Source: Actinomyces bowdenii
GTDB lineage: Bacteria > Actinomycetota > Actinomycetes > Actinomycetales > Actinomycetaceae
Direction: 5' to 3'
Assembly: GCF_017592395.1 (NCBI RefSeq)
Contig: NZ_JAGFOU010000012.1
Location: 27,046-91,045, forward strand
Length of the DNA stretch: 64,000 nt
The translations under genes and the position numbers were made by a program. Below, in pieces: positions 51,686 to 59,790 of this stretch. A model generated the notes under the pieces. The model worked only from the letters and a program-made list of their open reading frames with translations, was not told the origin of the DNA and searched no databases. Positions within the stretch are counted from its first letter, which is position 1; each line of letters begins with the position of its first letter.

Positions 51686-53062
51686 TCAGCGCCGGGAGGC
51701 CTGCGTGCTGTTGAGGTCGAGGTGGCGTGTGGGCAGGGCGGGCTCGCCCTCGCTCAGGCGCCAGGCGTCGTAGGGCAGCTCGGCGCGCGAGACGCGGTGG
51801 CGCTCGGCGGCCGCCTCCAGGGCTCCGGGCCCGCGGTGCTCCTCGACAACACGGCCCTGGTCGATGAGGGTGACCTGCAGGGGGCGGGCCTGCGCGGAGG
51901 CCAGGGCCCCCAGCCCCCGGTCCTCGGTGGTGGAGGAGACCACGAGCTCCTCGACGGCGGTGCCCGAGGAGTCCAGGACCCGGCCGGCCCACTTGCGCCC
52001 GCCCACCGTGGACTTCCCGCCCGAGGAGAACTTGGCGACCTCCTCCATCGTGCCATCGGCGCCCCGGCGCTCCACGAGCTTGTAGACCAGGGCGGCGGTG
52101 GGGCGCCCCGAGCCCGTCACCAGGCGGGTGCCCACCCCGTAGGAGTCCACGGGGGCGGCGCCCAGGCCCGCGATGGCGTACTCGTCCAGATCGCTGGTCA
52201 CCGTGATCCTCGTGCTGGTGGCGCCCAGGGAGTCGAGCTGGGCGCGCACCTTGAAGGCCCCCGCCACCAGGTCGCCGGAGTCCAGGCGCACCGCGCCCAG
52301 CTCTCCTCCCGCGGCCCGGGCCGCCGCCACCGCCCGCTCCACACCCGTGGCCACGTCATAGGTGTCCACCAGGATCGTCGTGCCGGGGCCCTGGGAGGCG
52401 ATCTGCGCGGCGAAGGCCTCCTCCTCCGAGTCGTGCACCAGCGTGAAGGAGTGCGCGGAGGTCCCGAAGGTGGCGATGCCGTAGGCCAGTCCCGCCTCGA
52501 GGTTCGAGGTCCCGATGAACCCGCCGACGACGGCGGCCCGGGCCGCCGCCACCGCCGCCCGCTCATGGGTGCGCCGCGCGCCGAAGTCGATGCAGGGGCG
52601 CCCGTGCGCGGCGATGGTCATCCGCGAGGCCGCCGAGGCCACCGCGCAGTCGTAGTTGTAGATCGACAGCGCCAGGGTCTCGATGATGCAGGCCTCGGCG
52701 AAGGTGCCCTCCACACTGAGCAGCGGGGAGCCCGCGAAGTAGCACTCGCCCTCGCCATAGCCCCGGATGGTGCCCGAGAAGCGGTAGCCGCGCAGGTAGT
52801 CCAGGGTCTCGTCGTCCACCACTCCGGTGCGGTGCAGGAAGTCGATCTGCTCGGGGGTGAAGGTGAAGGCCTCGATGGCCTCCAGCAGCCGCCCGGTGCC
52901 GGCGACCACGCCGAAGCGCCGTGAGGCGGGCAGGCGCCGGCCGAAGAGCTCGAAGACGCTCTCGCGGTGCGCGGTCCCCGAGCGCAGGGCGCTCTGCAGC
53001 ATGGTCAGCTCGTACATGTCCGTCAGCAGCGAGGTGCTCGGTGAGGTGCGCAGGGTGTTCAC
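51686..53062 (-). CDS. pncB: Nicotinate phosphoribosyltransferase
   Basis: A 458-residue enzyme that makes nicotinate mononucleotide from nicotinate and PRPP in the NAD salvage route. Key blocks: STSLLTDMYELTMLQSALRSG at the start, YGEGECYFAGSPLLSVEG, the histidine in FGARRTHERAAVAAARAA, FIGTSNLEAGLAYG, TILVDTYD, RLDSGDLVAGAF and the phosphate site in GVGTRLVTGSGRP. I start at GTG 53062, 7 bases from the minus-strand box TAGTTT (53075-53070), which suggests a leaderless mRNA; TTG 53071 is a weak alternative. It is divergent from clpS with only 50 bases between. Confidence 0.93.
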   Translation of the reverse strand: MNTLRTSPSTSLLTDMYELTMLQSALRSGTAHRESVFELFGRRLPASRRFGVVAGTGRLLEAIEAFTFTPEQIDFLHRTGVVDDETLDYLRGYRFSGTIRGYGEGECYFAGSPLLSVEGTFAEACIIETLALSIYNYDCAVASAASRMTIAAHGRPCIDFGARRTHERAAVAAARAAVVGGFIGTSNLEAGLAYGIATFGTSAHSFTLVHDSEEEAFAAQIASQGPGTTILVDTYDVATGVERAVAAARAAGGELGAVRLDSGDLVAGAFKVRAQLDSLGATSTRITVTSDLDEYAIAGLGAAPVDSYGVGTRLVTGSGRPTAALVYKLVERRGADGTMEEVAKFSSGGKSTVGGRKWAGRVLDSSGTAVEELVVSSTTEDRGLGALASAQARPLQVTLIDQGRVVEEHRGPGALEAAAERHRVSRAELPYDAWRLSEGEPALPTRHLDLNSTQASRR

Positions 53063-53069
53063 AGGGCCC

Positions 53070-53106
53070 AAACTACAACGGCCCGGCGCGGCGCAGGCGA
53101 TACGCT
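53070..53106. promoter_or_regulatory. Divergent leaderless promoters for pncB and clpS
   Basis: Minus strand: TAGTTT at 53075-53070, 7 bases before GTG 53062. Plus strand: TACGCT at 53101-53106, 6 bases before ATG 53113. The two -10 boxes are only 25 bases apart, so the two polymerases must compete for the shared region. Confidence 0.6.
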
Positions 53107-53112
53107 GGATTC

Positions 53113-53448
53113 ATGAGCGCCCCGCTGCCCGTCGTCGAACCAGAGGCCCTCGAGGATGCCCGTGCCCACCGGCGGCCCCTGTGGTGCACCGTGGTCCACG
53201 ACGACCCGGTCAACACGATGAGCTATGTGACCTGGGTGTTCCACTCCTACTTCCGCCTGCCCATGCCCACGGCGCGGGCCCGCATGATGGAGGTCCACAC
53301 CGCCGGTCGCGCCGTGGTCTCCCGCGGGGCCCGCGAGCGCATGGAGGTCGATGTCACCGCCATGCACGGCTACGGGCTGCGCGCCACCATCGAGCCCCTG
53401 GTCGGGGCCGATGATCCCGGCCCCGACCAGCCCGATGGCGGCCTGTGA
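53113..53448 (+). CDS. clpS: ATP-dependent Clp protease adaptor ClpS
   Basis: A 111-residue adaptor that hands N-end-rule substrates to ClpC/ClpA-ClpP. The conserved core is CTVVHDDPVNTMSYVTWVF, then MMEVHTAGRAVVSRGARERME, with the Asp-Asp-Pro-Asn loop and His lining the binding pocket. ATG 53113 fits a leaderless promoter. The next gene, DUF2017, overlaps its stop (GTGATG), the standard pairing in actinobacteria. Confidence 0.94.
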   Translation: MSAPLPVVEPEALEDARAHRRPLWCTVVHDDPVNTMSYVTWVFHSYFRLPMPTARARMMEVHTAGRAVVSRGARERMEVDVTAMHGYGLRATIEPLVGADDPGPDQPDGGL

Positions 53449-54206
53449 TGCGTGCCTTCACCCCCGCGGCCCAGGGGCTGGCCTGCGCCATGGAGGACTG
53501 GGAGCGCGAGCTGCTGGCCGGCCTGGCGATGCAGGTCTCCTCGGTGCTCGACGCCGGTGCCCCGCGGGGCACCGGCCCCCACCAGGCGGGGGTGGGGCGC
53601 CCCGGGGAGTCGGGCCGGGATCGGGAGATCCTGGAGGCGCTGGACTTCCAGGCGCCGCAGTGGCCCCAGGGCGGCGAGGGCGCGGGGGAGGCGTCCGGTG
53701 GGGCGGCCGCGGATCCGCTGGAGCGGGCGCCCGAGGAGCTCAGGCCCCTGCTCCGGGTCCTGCTGCCCGAGGCCTCGCAGGACCCGGCCACCGCCCGGGA
53801 GACGGCCTCCCTGACACGTGAGCCTCTGCGCGGGGAGAAGCAGGGGCGCCTGGAGGCGATGGCCGCTGAGCTGGCCCGGCCCTCCGGCCCCGCGGGAGCG
53901 GTTCTGGTGCCCCGGGGCCAGGAGGGCCGGTGGCTGGGCGCCATCAATGACATCCGCCTCGTCCTGGCCCAGCGGCTGAGCATCCAGACCGCCCAGGACG
54001 CCGAGCGGGTCCACCGGGTGGCGCTGGAGGAGGAGGGCGCCGGGGAGGGGCGGGCGGACGGTGGCCCGGGGCCGGGCGGCGTCGATGATGTCGATGATCC
54101 TGCTCACGCCCAGTGGCTCCGAGGCACCGCACTGGTCTACGACCTGCTGACCTGGTGGCAGGAATCACTGGTGGCCGCGGTCCTCGGGGCCTCAGGGCCC
54201 GCATAG
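53448..54206 (+). CDS. DUF2017 protein
   Basis: A 252-residue soluble protein of a family found almost only next to clpS in actinobacteria. N-terminus MRAFTPAAQGLACAMEDWERELLAGL and the C-terminal INDIRLVLAQRL followed by LVYDLLTWWQESLVAAVL are the recognisable ends. A Gly/Ala/Glu-rich middle separates them. Function is unknown. Start ATG 53448 overlaps the clpS stop. murI begins ten bases after its stop but has its own promoter. Confidence 0.82.
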   Translation: MRAFTPAAQGLACAMEDWERELLAGLAMQVSSVLDAGAPRGTGPHQAGVGRPGESGRDREILEALDFQAPQWPQGGEGAGEASGGAAADPLERAPEELRPLLRVLLPEASQDPATARETASLTREPLRGEKQGRLEAMAAELARPSGPAGAVLVPRGQEGRWLGAINDIRLVLAQRLSIQTAQDAERVHRVALEEEGAGEGRADGGPGPGGVDDVDDPAHAQWLRGTALVYDLLTWWQESLVAAVLGASGPA

Positions 54207-54209
54207 TCT
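54204..54209 (+). promoter_or_regulatory. -10 box for leaderless murI
   Basis: TAGTCT, six bases before GTG 54216, lying at the end of the DUF2017 gene. It sets the murI start at this GTG. Confidence 0.5.
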
Positions 54210-54215
54210 CGCCAC

Positions 54216-55058
54216 GTGAATGATGCTCCGATCGGGATGTTCGACTCCGGTGTCGGCGGCCTGACGGTCGCCCGCGCGGTGCTGGATCAGCTGCCCGGGG
54301 AGCAGGTGCTCTACATCGGGGACACCGCCCACGGCCCCTACGGCCCCCGGGATATCGACGAGGTGCGGGCACTGGCCCTGAGGGTCATGGACGAGCTGGT
54401 CGACTCCGGCGTCAAGCTCCTGGTCATCGCCTGCAACACGGCCTCGGCCGCGGTGCTGCACACCGCCCGCAACCGCTACACCAAGGGCAGGGGGGTGCCC
54501 GTCATCGAGGTCATCCACCCGGCGGCGCGCGCGGCCGCCCATGTCACCCACAACGGCCGGGTCGGCCTCATCGCCACCCAGGGGACCGTGGACTCGGGGG
54601 TCTACGAGGACGCACTGGGCGTGGTGCCGGGGATCAGCCTGACCAGTCAGGCCTGCCCGCGCTTCGTGGAGCTGGCGGAGAAGGGCGTCACCACCGGGCC
54701 CGAGGTCCTCGATGTGGCCCGGGAGTACCTGGAGCCCATCCAGGCCGCCGAGGTCGACACCCTCATCCTGGGGTGCACCCACTACCCCCTCCTGGTGGGG
54801 CCCATCTCCTATGTCATGGGCCAGGACGTGACCCTGGTGACCTCCTCCGATGAGACCGCCAAGGATGTCTACCGGGCGCTGGCCAAGCGCGACCTGCTGC
54901 GCAGCCCCGAGGCGGGTGCCCCCGTCCACCAGTTCCGGTCCACAGGTGATCCCGCGGCCTTCGCGGGCCTGGCCCGCCGGTTCCTGGGGCCGGAGGTCAG
55001 CCATGTGGGCAGGGCCGACGCGGTGACCGGGCAGGCAGGGCCGGGGGCGCCCGCATGA
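54216..55058 (+). CDS. murI: Glutamate racemase
   Basis: A 280-residue enzyme that makes D-glutamate for peptidoglycan. GMFDSGVGGLTVARAVLDQLP, YIGDTAHGPYGPRD and the catalytic cysteines in VIACNTASAA (about residue 75) and LGCTHYPLL (about 187) are all intact. The C-terminal 25 residues are longer than in many homologues. The start is GTG 54216 from the leaderless promoter. The stop overlaps the metallo-hydrolase start (ATGA), so both are co-translated. Confidence 0.95.
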   Translation: MNDAPIGMFDSGVGGLTVARAVLDQLPGEQVLYIGDTAHGPYGPRDIDEVRALALRVMDELVDSGVKLLVIACNTASAAVLHTARNRYTKGRGVPVIEVIHPAARAAAHVTHNGRVGLIATQGTVDSGVYEDALGVVPGISLTSQACPRFVELAEKGVTTGPEVLDVAREYLEPIQAAEVDTLILGCTHYPLLVGPISYVMGQDVTLVTSSDETAKDVYRALAKRDLLRSPEAGAPVHQFRSTGDPAAFAGLARRFLGPEVSHVGRADAVTGQAGPGAPA

Positions 55059-55852
55059 GGCTGACGATCATCGGCTGCACCGGCTCGATGTCGGGCCCGC
55101 AGTCCTCGGCCTCCTCCTACCTGGTGCAGGCCGTGGGCGCCGGGCCCGACGGCGTCCAGCGCATCCACTCCATCGTGCTGGACCTGGGGCCGGGCTCCAT
55201 GGGCCAGCTGCTGCGCCGCCTCGACCCCGCCGAGCTGGACGCCATCGCCATCTCCCACTGCCACGCCGACCACATGGTGGACCTGGTGGGGATGCACGTC
55301 TACCGCCGCTGGCGCCCCACGGGGGCCCTGGGCCCGGTGGCCTGCCTGGGGCCCTCCGAGCTGCTCGACCGCCTGCGCGGCGTGGACGGGACCGGCCCGG
55401 AGGAGGATTACGGCACCGAGTTCGACTTCATCACGGCCGTGCCGGGCCAGACGCTGCGCGTGGGCCCGATGACGATCACGCCCTTCACCGCCCTGCACCC
55501 CGTGGAGGCCTACGGCTACCGCATCGAGGGCCCCAGTGAGGGGCGCCCGGGCAGACGGGTCTCCCTGGCCTTCACCGGGGACACCGACCTGTGCCCGGGC
55601 ATGAGCGCCATGGCCAGGGGGGTGGACCTGCTCCTGGCGGAGGCGGCCTTCGTCGAGGGGCGCGACACGGTGGCGGGCATGCATCTCACGGGGCGCCGGG
55701 CGGGCCAGTTGGCCTCCCAGGCCCAGGTCAGGCGCCTGGTCCTCACCCACATCCAGCCCTGGACGGACCCGGCTGTGCCGGTGGCCGAGGCCCGCTCGGT
55801 CTACGCCGGGCCCTGCGAGGCGGCCACCGCCGGAGCGACCTGGGAGCTGTGA
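55055..55852 (+). CDS. MBL-fold metallo-hydrolase
   Basis: A 265-residue beta-lactamase-fold hydrolase. It begins MRLTIIGCTGSMSGPQSSAS, the zinc site is ISHCHADHMVDL near 67-72, followed by TPFTALHPVEAYGYRI, AFTGDTDLCPGM and VLTHIQPW. This pattern is close to the RNase Z/phosphodiesterase-like branch and is a standard neighbour of murI and rph in actinobacteria. Substrate unknown; a cyclic-nucleotide or RNA phosphodiester is possible. Confidence 0.88.
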   Translation: MRLTIIGCTGSMSGPQSSASSYLVQAVGAGPDGVQRIHSIVLDLGPGSMGQLLRRLDPAELDAIAISHCHADHMVDLVGMHVYRRWRPTGALGPVACLGPSELLDRLRGVDGTGPEEDYGTEFDFITAVPGQTLRVGPMTITPFTALHPVEAYGYRIEGPSEGRPGRRVSLAFTGDTDLCPGMSAMARGVDLLLAEAAFVEGRDTVAGMHLTGRRAGQLASQAQVRRLVLTHIQPWTDPAVPVAEARSVYAGPCEAATAGATWEL

Positions 55853-55854
55853 GC

Positions 55855-56421
55855 ATGATGGATGGGGGCGGGGCCGGCCGGGAGCCGGCAGGGGCGCCGT
55901 CCTGCGCTCCTGGCGGGTCGCCTGAGCGCCGCATCACCTTCACCCCCGCGGTGCCCGACGGCGTGGACTGCCCCTGGACGCGCGAGCGGCGCACCCGCTG
56001 GTGGCTGGTCCTGCCCTCCGATGCCGCCGCCGGCGCCCTGGTGGCGCTCTTCGGGGCGGCCGCGACCAGGACGCTGGGAGGGCTGGCCGCCCCGCTGTGG
56101 CAGGCGATGGTCTCGGTGATGGCGGGCTGGCTGGTGGCCTGGCTGCTCAGGCGCTCCCGGCCCGACCACCTGGAGGCGGTGGCGCCCGACGGGCTCATCG
56201 TCATCGCCGCCGCCTGGTGCGCCTGGAGCGGGCTGCACCTGGTGGTGGGCGGGGCGGTGCCGGCCCGCTCCTGGGTGGTGATGACCGGGGCCTTCCTGCT
56301 GGCCTTCCTGGGCGGGTGGCGCTGGCTCTACGGCTATGTGCGCGCCCACGACTCCCTGGTGCCCGCCCCTCTGGCGCGCCGGATGGCCGCCCAGGCTGCC
56401 CGGGACGGCGGTGAGGGCTGA
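55855..56421 (+). CDS. Membrane protein (possible DUF3054)
   Basis: A 188-residue protein with a polar N-terminus (about 55 residues) and four predicted spans: LPSDAAAGALVALFGAAA, WQAMVSVMAGWLVAWLL, GLIVIAAAWCAWSGLHLV and WVVMTGAFLLAFLGGWRWLYG. The arrangement is like actinobacterial DUF3054 membrane proteins, but I hold that loosely. It begins three bases after the hydrolase stop. Function unknown. Confidence 0.65.
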   Translation: MMDGGGAGREPAGAPSCAPGGSPERRITFTPAVPDGVDCPWTRERRTRWWLVLPSDAAAGALVALFGAAATRTLGGLAAPLWQAMVSVMAGWLVAWLLRRSRPDHLEAVAPDGLIVIAAAWCAWSGLHLVVGGAVPARSWVVMTGAFLLAFLGGWRWLYGYVRAHDSLVPAPLARRMAAQAARDGGEG

Positions 56422-56442
56422 GCCGCCGCGCGGGCCCGGCCC

Positions 56443-57210
56443 TCAGGGCTCCTGGGACAGCAGCTCGGCCAGGACGGGGGCCAGGGCGGTGAAGGCCCTG
56501 CCGCGGTGGGAGATGGCGTTCTTCTCGGCCGGCTCCATCTGCGCCGTCGTGCGCCCGCGTCCGGGCGGGGCGTCCTCACTGGTGGGCACGAAGATCGGGT
56601 CGTAGCCGAAGCCGCCCCGGCCGCGGGGCGCGCGCAGGAGGCGCCCCTCCATGGAGCGCTCCATGGTCACCACCCGCTCCGGCTCCGGGCCGCCCACCGT
56701 CGCGGGGGCGGCTGATGGCGGGGGCACCACCAGGACGGCGGCGCAGGTGAAGCGGGCGGTGCGGTGGGGGTCGGCGACGTCGGCGATCTGGTCCAGCAGC
56801 AGTCGGAGGTTGGCGTCGTCGTCGCCGTGGCGCCCGCTCCAGCGGGCCGAGAAGATGCCGGGAGCCCCGCCCAGGACGTCCACGCACAGGCCGGAGTCGT
56901 CGGCGACGGCGGGCAGGCCGGTGGCCAGGGCCAGGGCGCGGGCCTTGATGAGGGCGTTGGCGGCGAAGCTCAGGCCGTCCTCCACGGGCTGCGGGGCCTC
57001 CAGGGAGGCGGCGGAGATGATGGCCTGCTCGGGCAGACCGGGCACGAGGGGGGCCAGGATGGCGCGCAGCTCCGCCAGCTTGCCGGGATTATGGGTGGCC
57101 AGGACCAGGCGGGCCGCCGGCGCGGCGGCGCTGGGGGCGGGGGGCCGGGGGGACCCGTCGTCGTCCTGCGGCCTGGAGCCCGGCCCGCGGCCCATCTCAG
57201 GCCCCTTCAT
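56443..57210 (-). CDS. rdgB: XTP/dITP pyrophosphatase (RdgB/HAM1)
   Basis: A 255-residue house-cleaning enzyme that removes non-canonical purine triphosphates such as dITP and XTP. Blocks: [19 protein letters not shown] near 35, [50 protein letters not shown] and [11 protein letters not shown] Pro/Ala-rich leader of about 30 residues precedes the fold. It overlaps the end of rph by 14 bases, the usual rph-rdgB operon. Confidence 0.94.
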   Translation of the reverse strand: MKGPEMGRGPGSRPQDDDGSPRPPAPSAAAPAARLVLATHNPGKLAELRAILAPLVPGLPEQAIISAASLEAPQPVEDGLSFAANALIKARALALATGLPAVADDSGLCVDVLGGAPGIFSARWSGRHGDDDANLRLLLDQIADVADPHRTARFTCAAVLVVPPPSAAPATVGGPEPERVVTMERSMEGRLLRAPRGRGGFGYDPIFVPTSEDAPPGRGRTTAQMEPAEKNAISHRGRAFTALAPVLAELLSQEP

Positions 57211-58018
57211 GGGAGGAGACGGTCACGGCCCGGCCGTCGGTGGCCCGGGCCTCCAGGGCCCGGCGCTGCAGGTCGGCGAGCCGGGCATTGCCCGTGGCCG
57301 CCAGGTCCAGCAGGGCGTTGAGCTCCTCGCGGTCGAAGGGGGCCTGCTCGGCGGTTCCCTGGACCTCGATGAAGCGGCCCCGGCCGGTCTGGACCACGTT
57401 CATGTCGGTGTGGGCGCGCACGTCCTCCTCGTAGGGCAGGTCCAGGCAGGGCACGGAGTCGATGATGCCCACCGAGATGGCCGACAGGGAGTCGGACAGC
57501 ACCGGTGTGCCGGCCCGGGGCTTGATGAGGCCCTTGTCGGTGCCCCAGGCCACGGCATCGGCCAGGGCCACGTAGGCGCCGGTGATGGCGGCGGTGCGCG
57601 TGCCGCCGTCGGCCTGGAGGACGTCGCAGTCCAGGGCGATGGTGTTCTCGCCCAGGGCGGCCACGTCGATGATGCCGCGCAGGCTGCGCCCGATGAGGCG
57701 GGAGATCTCGTGGGTGCGCCCGCCGACCCTGCCGCGCACGGACTCGCGGCCCGAGCGCTCGGAGCCGGCGCGTGGCAGCATGGCGTACTCCGCGGTCACC
57801 CATCCCTGGCCGCTGCCCTTGCGCCAGCGCGGCACGCCCTCGGTGAAGGAGGCGGCGCACAGCACGCGGGTGCGCCCGAAGCTGATGAGGACCGAGCCCT
57901 CGGCGTGGTCGAGCCAGTGGCGGGTGATGGTGATGGGGCGCAGCTCATCAGTGGCGCGGCCGTCGTGCCGGGTGAAGGCGCGGCCGCTCGGCGGGGTCGG
58001 GGCATGGGTGTCGCTCAC
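57197..58018 (-). CDS. rph: Ribonuclease PH
   Basis: A 273-residue phosphorolytic 3'-exoribonuclease that trims tRNA ends and structured RNAs. Blocks: [67 protein letters not shown] and [20 protein letters not shown], with the active-site Asp pair later ([19 protein letters not shown]). It is about 30 residues longer than usual, mostly at the N-terminus. GTG 58018 is the start: TAGGCT lies 7 bases upstream, indicating a leaderless mRNA. Confidence 0.94.
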   Translation of the reverse strand: MSDTHAPTPPSGRAFTRHDGRATDELRPITITRHWLDHAEGSVLISFGRTRVLCAASFTEGVPRWRKGSGQGWVTAEYAMLPRAGSERSGRESVRGRVGGRTHEISRLIGRSLRGIIDVAALGENTIALDCDVLQADGGTRTAAITGAYVALADAVAWGTDKGLIKPRAGTPVLSDSLSAISVGIIDSVPCLDLPYEEDVRAHTDMNVVQTGRGRFIEVQGTAEQAPFDREELNALLDLAATGNARLADLQRRALEARATDGRAVTVSSHEGA

Positions 58019-58025
58019 GCCGAGC

Positions 58026-58031
58026 AGCCTA
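58026..58031 (-). promoter_or_regulatory. -10 box for leaderless rph
   Basis: TAGGCT on the minus strand, 7 bases before GTG 58018, with no ribosome site. Confidence 0.5.
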
Positions 58032-58186
58032 CCCGGTGGGTCGCAGGGAGCCAGCGCCCCGGGACCGGTGGGCGGGGGCCGATGGACCGGGCTCCAGGGG
58101 AGCTGTGGTGCAGGGCTCCTGGTCTCAGTACGGTTGCGGAATCCCCGGTGGGCGGCTGAGCGGCCGATGGCGCCGAGGCGCGGGCC

Positions 58187-58192
58187 TAGTCT
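58187..58192 (+). promoter_or_regulatory. -10 box upstream of the PASTA lipoprotein gene
   Basis: TAGTCT, 37 bases before ATG 58230, with a CAGGAG ribosome site at 58219-58224 between them. Confidence 0.4.
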
Positions 58193-58229
58193 TCAGCTGT
58201 TCATCCCCATCTCCTCCCCAGGAGCCCCC

Positions 58230-58991
58230 ATGTCCTTCTCAGTCCCGTCCCCGCTGCCCCGCTCGGCCTCGCCCGCTCCTGCGGGGGCGCCCGCCGCCCG
58301 CCCCCGCCTGCTCGTGCTCACCATCCTGCCCCTGCTGGCCCTGTGCCTGGTGCTCAGCGGCTGCGATGGCTCCGAGGCCTCCGCTGGGGGCGCACCGTCG
58401 GCCACGACCACTGCCGGGACCGTCCTGGTCCCCGACGTGGTCGGCATGAAGGGGGATGCCGCCGCTGATGCGCTGGCCGCCGCCGGGCTGACCTCCGATC
58501 CGACCTACACCGACGCCGATGGCGAGGAGTCGGTGTGGAAGCCGGGCAACTGGTCCGTCACCGCCCAGGACCCCGCGGCGGGGACGGAGGCGCCCGCCGA
58601 CCAGGTGGTGGCCCTGACGGTCAACCACGACTCCGCTGATGCCGCCGCCACGCAGTCCGCCCAGGCCGAGGCCTCCCGTCAGGCGGCCGAGCAGGCCGAG
58701 GCGGACCGGGCCGCCCAGGAGGCGGCCGAGGCCGAGGCCTCCCGTCAGGCGGCCGAGCAGGCCGAGGCCGAGCGGGCCGCCCAGGAGGCGGCCGAGGAGG
58801 CGGCCCGGCAGGCCGAGCAGGACAGCGCCCGCCAGGAGGCGCAGCCGGAGCCCGCGGCCCCGGCCGCTGAGCACTACAGCAGCTGCAGGGAGGCGCGCGC
58901 CGCCGGCGCCGCCCCCCTGTACGCCGGTCAGCCCGGCTACCGCTCGGACCTGGACCGTGATGGGGATGGAGTCGCCTGCGAGGTGAAGTAG
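58230..58991 (+). CDS. Lipoprotein with PASTA-like domain, coiled-coil repeats and excalibur motif
   Basis: A 253-residue exported protein. The signal peptide ends in lipobox LSGC (Cys about residue 48). A PASTA-like domain (about 70-130: VLVPDVVGMKGDAAADALAAAG) is followed by Ala/Glu/Gln-rich helical repeats (about 140-205), where two near-identical 22-residue units start AEASRQAAEQAEA. The C-terminus has the excalibur calcium-binding motif DLDRDGDGVACE with two flanking cysteines. PASTA domains bind peptidoglycan or muropeptides and excalibur motifs occur in secreted surface proteins, so a cell-wall role is inferred. ATG 58230 is preceded by CAGGAG. Confidence 0.85.
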   Translation: MSFSVPSPLPRSASPAPAGAPAARPRLLVLTILPLLALCLVLSGCDGSEASAGGAPSATTTAGTVLVPDVVGMKGDAAADALAAAGLTSDPTYTDADGEESVWKPGNWSVTAQDPAAGTEAPADQVVALTVNHDSADAAATQSAQAEASRQAAEQAEADRAAQEAAEAEASRQAAEQAEAERAAQEAAEEAARQAEQDSARQEAQPEPAAPAAEHYSSCREARAAGAAPLYAGQPGYRSDLDRDGDGVACEVK

Positions 58992-59057
58992 CCAGGAGTG
59001 CCGGAGCCCCGATCCCGAGCGTCTCAGCGGATCGGGGCCGGCGCACCCGGTGAGGGC

Positions 59058-59076
59058 TTAGGGTAGCCTCATCGGG
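59058..59076 (+). promoter_or_regulatory. Possible IdeR/DtxR-type iron box
   Basis: TTAGGGTAGCCTCATCGGG matches the left half of the DtxR/IdeR consensus (TTAGGTTAGGCT) in 10 of 12 positions, but the right half poorly. It lies 50 bases before the haem monooxygenase start, and TAGGGT within it can also be its -10. Confidence 0.35.
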
Positions 59077-59126
59077 GCCGTCCCCGGTGGGGCGGCGGAG
59101 CCTGAGCCGCAGGAGGAGACAACGCC

Positions 59127-59420
59127 ATGACCTATGTCAACATCACCGCCCTGACCTTCCCCGAGGGCGCCGAGGCCGAGATCGAGCAGCGCTTCGCGGC
59201 GCGCAAGCGGGCCGTGGACACCGCTCAGGGGTTCCAGAGCTTCGAGCTCATGCGCCCGGTGGTGGGGGAGGACCGCTACTTCGTGGTCACCCGGTGGGAG
59301 ACGCGCGAGGACTACCAGGCCTGGATCTCGGCCCGCCCCTCCGGCGGGCATGAGGAGGACAAGCGCCGGGGCATGAGCATCGAGGTGCTCGGCTTCGAGG
59401 TGGTCCAGCACGAGGAGTGA
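59127..59420 (+). CDS. Haem-degrading antibiotic-biosynthesis-monooxygenase-type protein (MhuD-like)
   Basis: A 97-residue dimeric ferredoxin-like fold protein. It aligns along its length with mycobacterial MhuD (for example FQSFELMRPVVGEDRYFVVTRWE), which breaks haem to release iron. Catalytic Trp66 and His75 are at the same positions as in MhuD. The usual Asn7 is replaced by Thr, but an Asn sits two residues earlier (N5), on the same face of the strand. A possible iron-box upstream fits this role. GAGGAGACAACGCC gives the ribosome site. Alternative: a general ABM monooxygenase. Confidence 0.78.
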   Translation: MTYVNITALTFPEGAEAEIEQRFAARKRAVDTAQGFQSFELMRPVVGEDRYFVVTRWETREDYQAWISARPSGGHEEDKRRGMSIEVLGFEVVQHEE

Positions 59421-59460
59421 GCGAGCAGGGGGCCGCGGGCTCTCGGTGATGGGCCTCGTC

Positions 59461-59537
59461 CGCGGTTTCGCCCTTCAAGACACAGTTTCGCCCTGTCCAA
59501 GGGTGCGGATTCGCGTCTAGAGGGGCGAAACTGCGCG
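59461..59537. repeat. Intergenic REP-like repeat, copy 3
   Basis: GCGGTTTCGCCCTTCAAGAC (59462-59481) at one end and AGAGGGGCGAAACTGCGCGG (59518-59537) at the other are imperfect complements, with GTTTCGCCC inside. It stands between convergent genes (haem monooxygenase and tRNA-Leu), like copy 1. Confidence 0.75.
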
Positions 59538-59566
59538 GTGGGCGAAGGCCGCCGGGGGCGGGGTCG

Positions 59567-59648
59567 TACGCGAGAAGGGACTCGAACCCTCACGCCCGAA
59601 GGCACCAGGACCTAAACCTGGGGCGTCTACCAGTTCCGCCACTCGCGC
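59567..59648 (-). tRNA. tRNA-Leu (TAG)
   Basis: A class II tRNA of 82 nt with a long variable arm (GTGCCTTCGGGCGT). Acceptor GCGCGAG/CTCGCGT (one G-T pair), anticodon loop with TAG, T-arm GGTTCGAGTCC, discriminator A. CCA is not encoded. Confidence 0.96.
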
Positions 59649-59790
59649 TCGGGGGCACACACTACAGCGCCGCCGCCTCCCGCCGCCATCCTGCCCGCGC
59701 AGGCCCGTACCGGCCGGAGGCAGCGGCTGCCCGACTGCCGCAGGCCCCGTGCTCCGCCCGCCCGGGCAGAGCACGGGGCCTGCGGAACCG

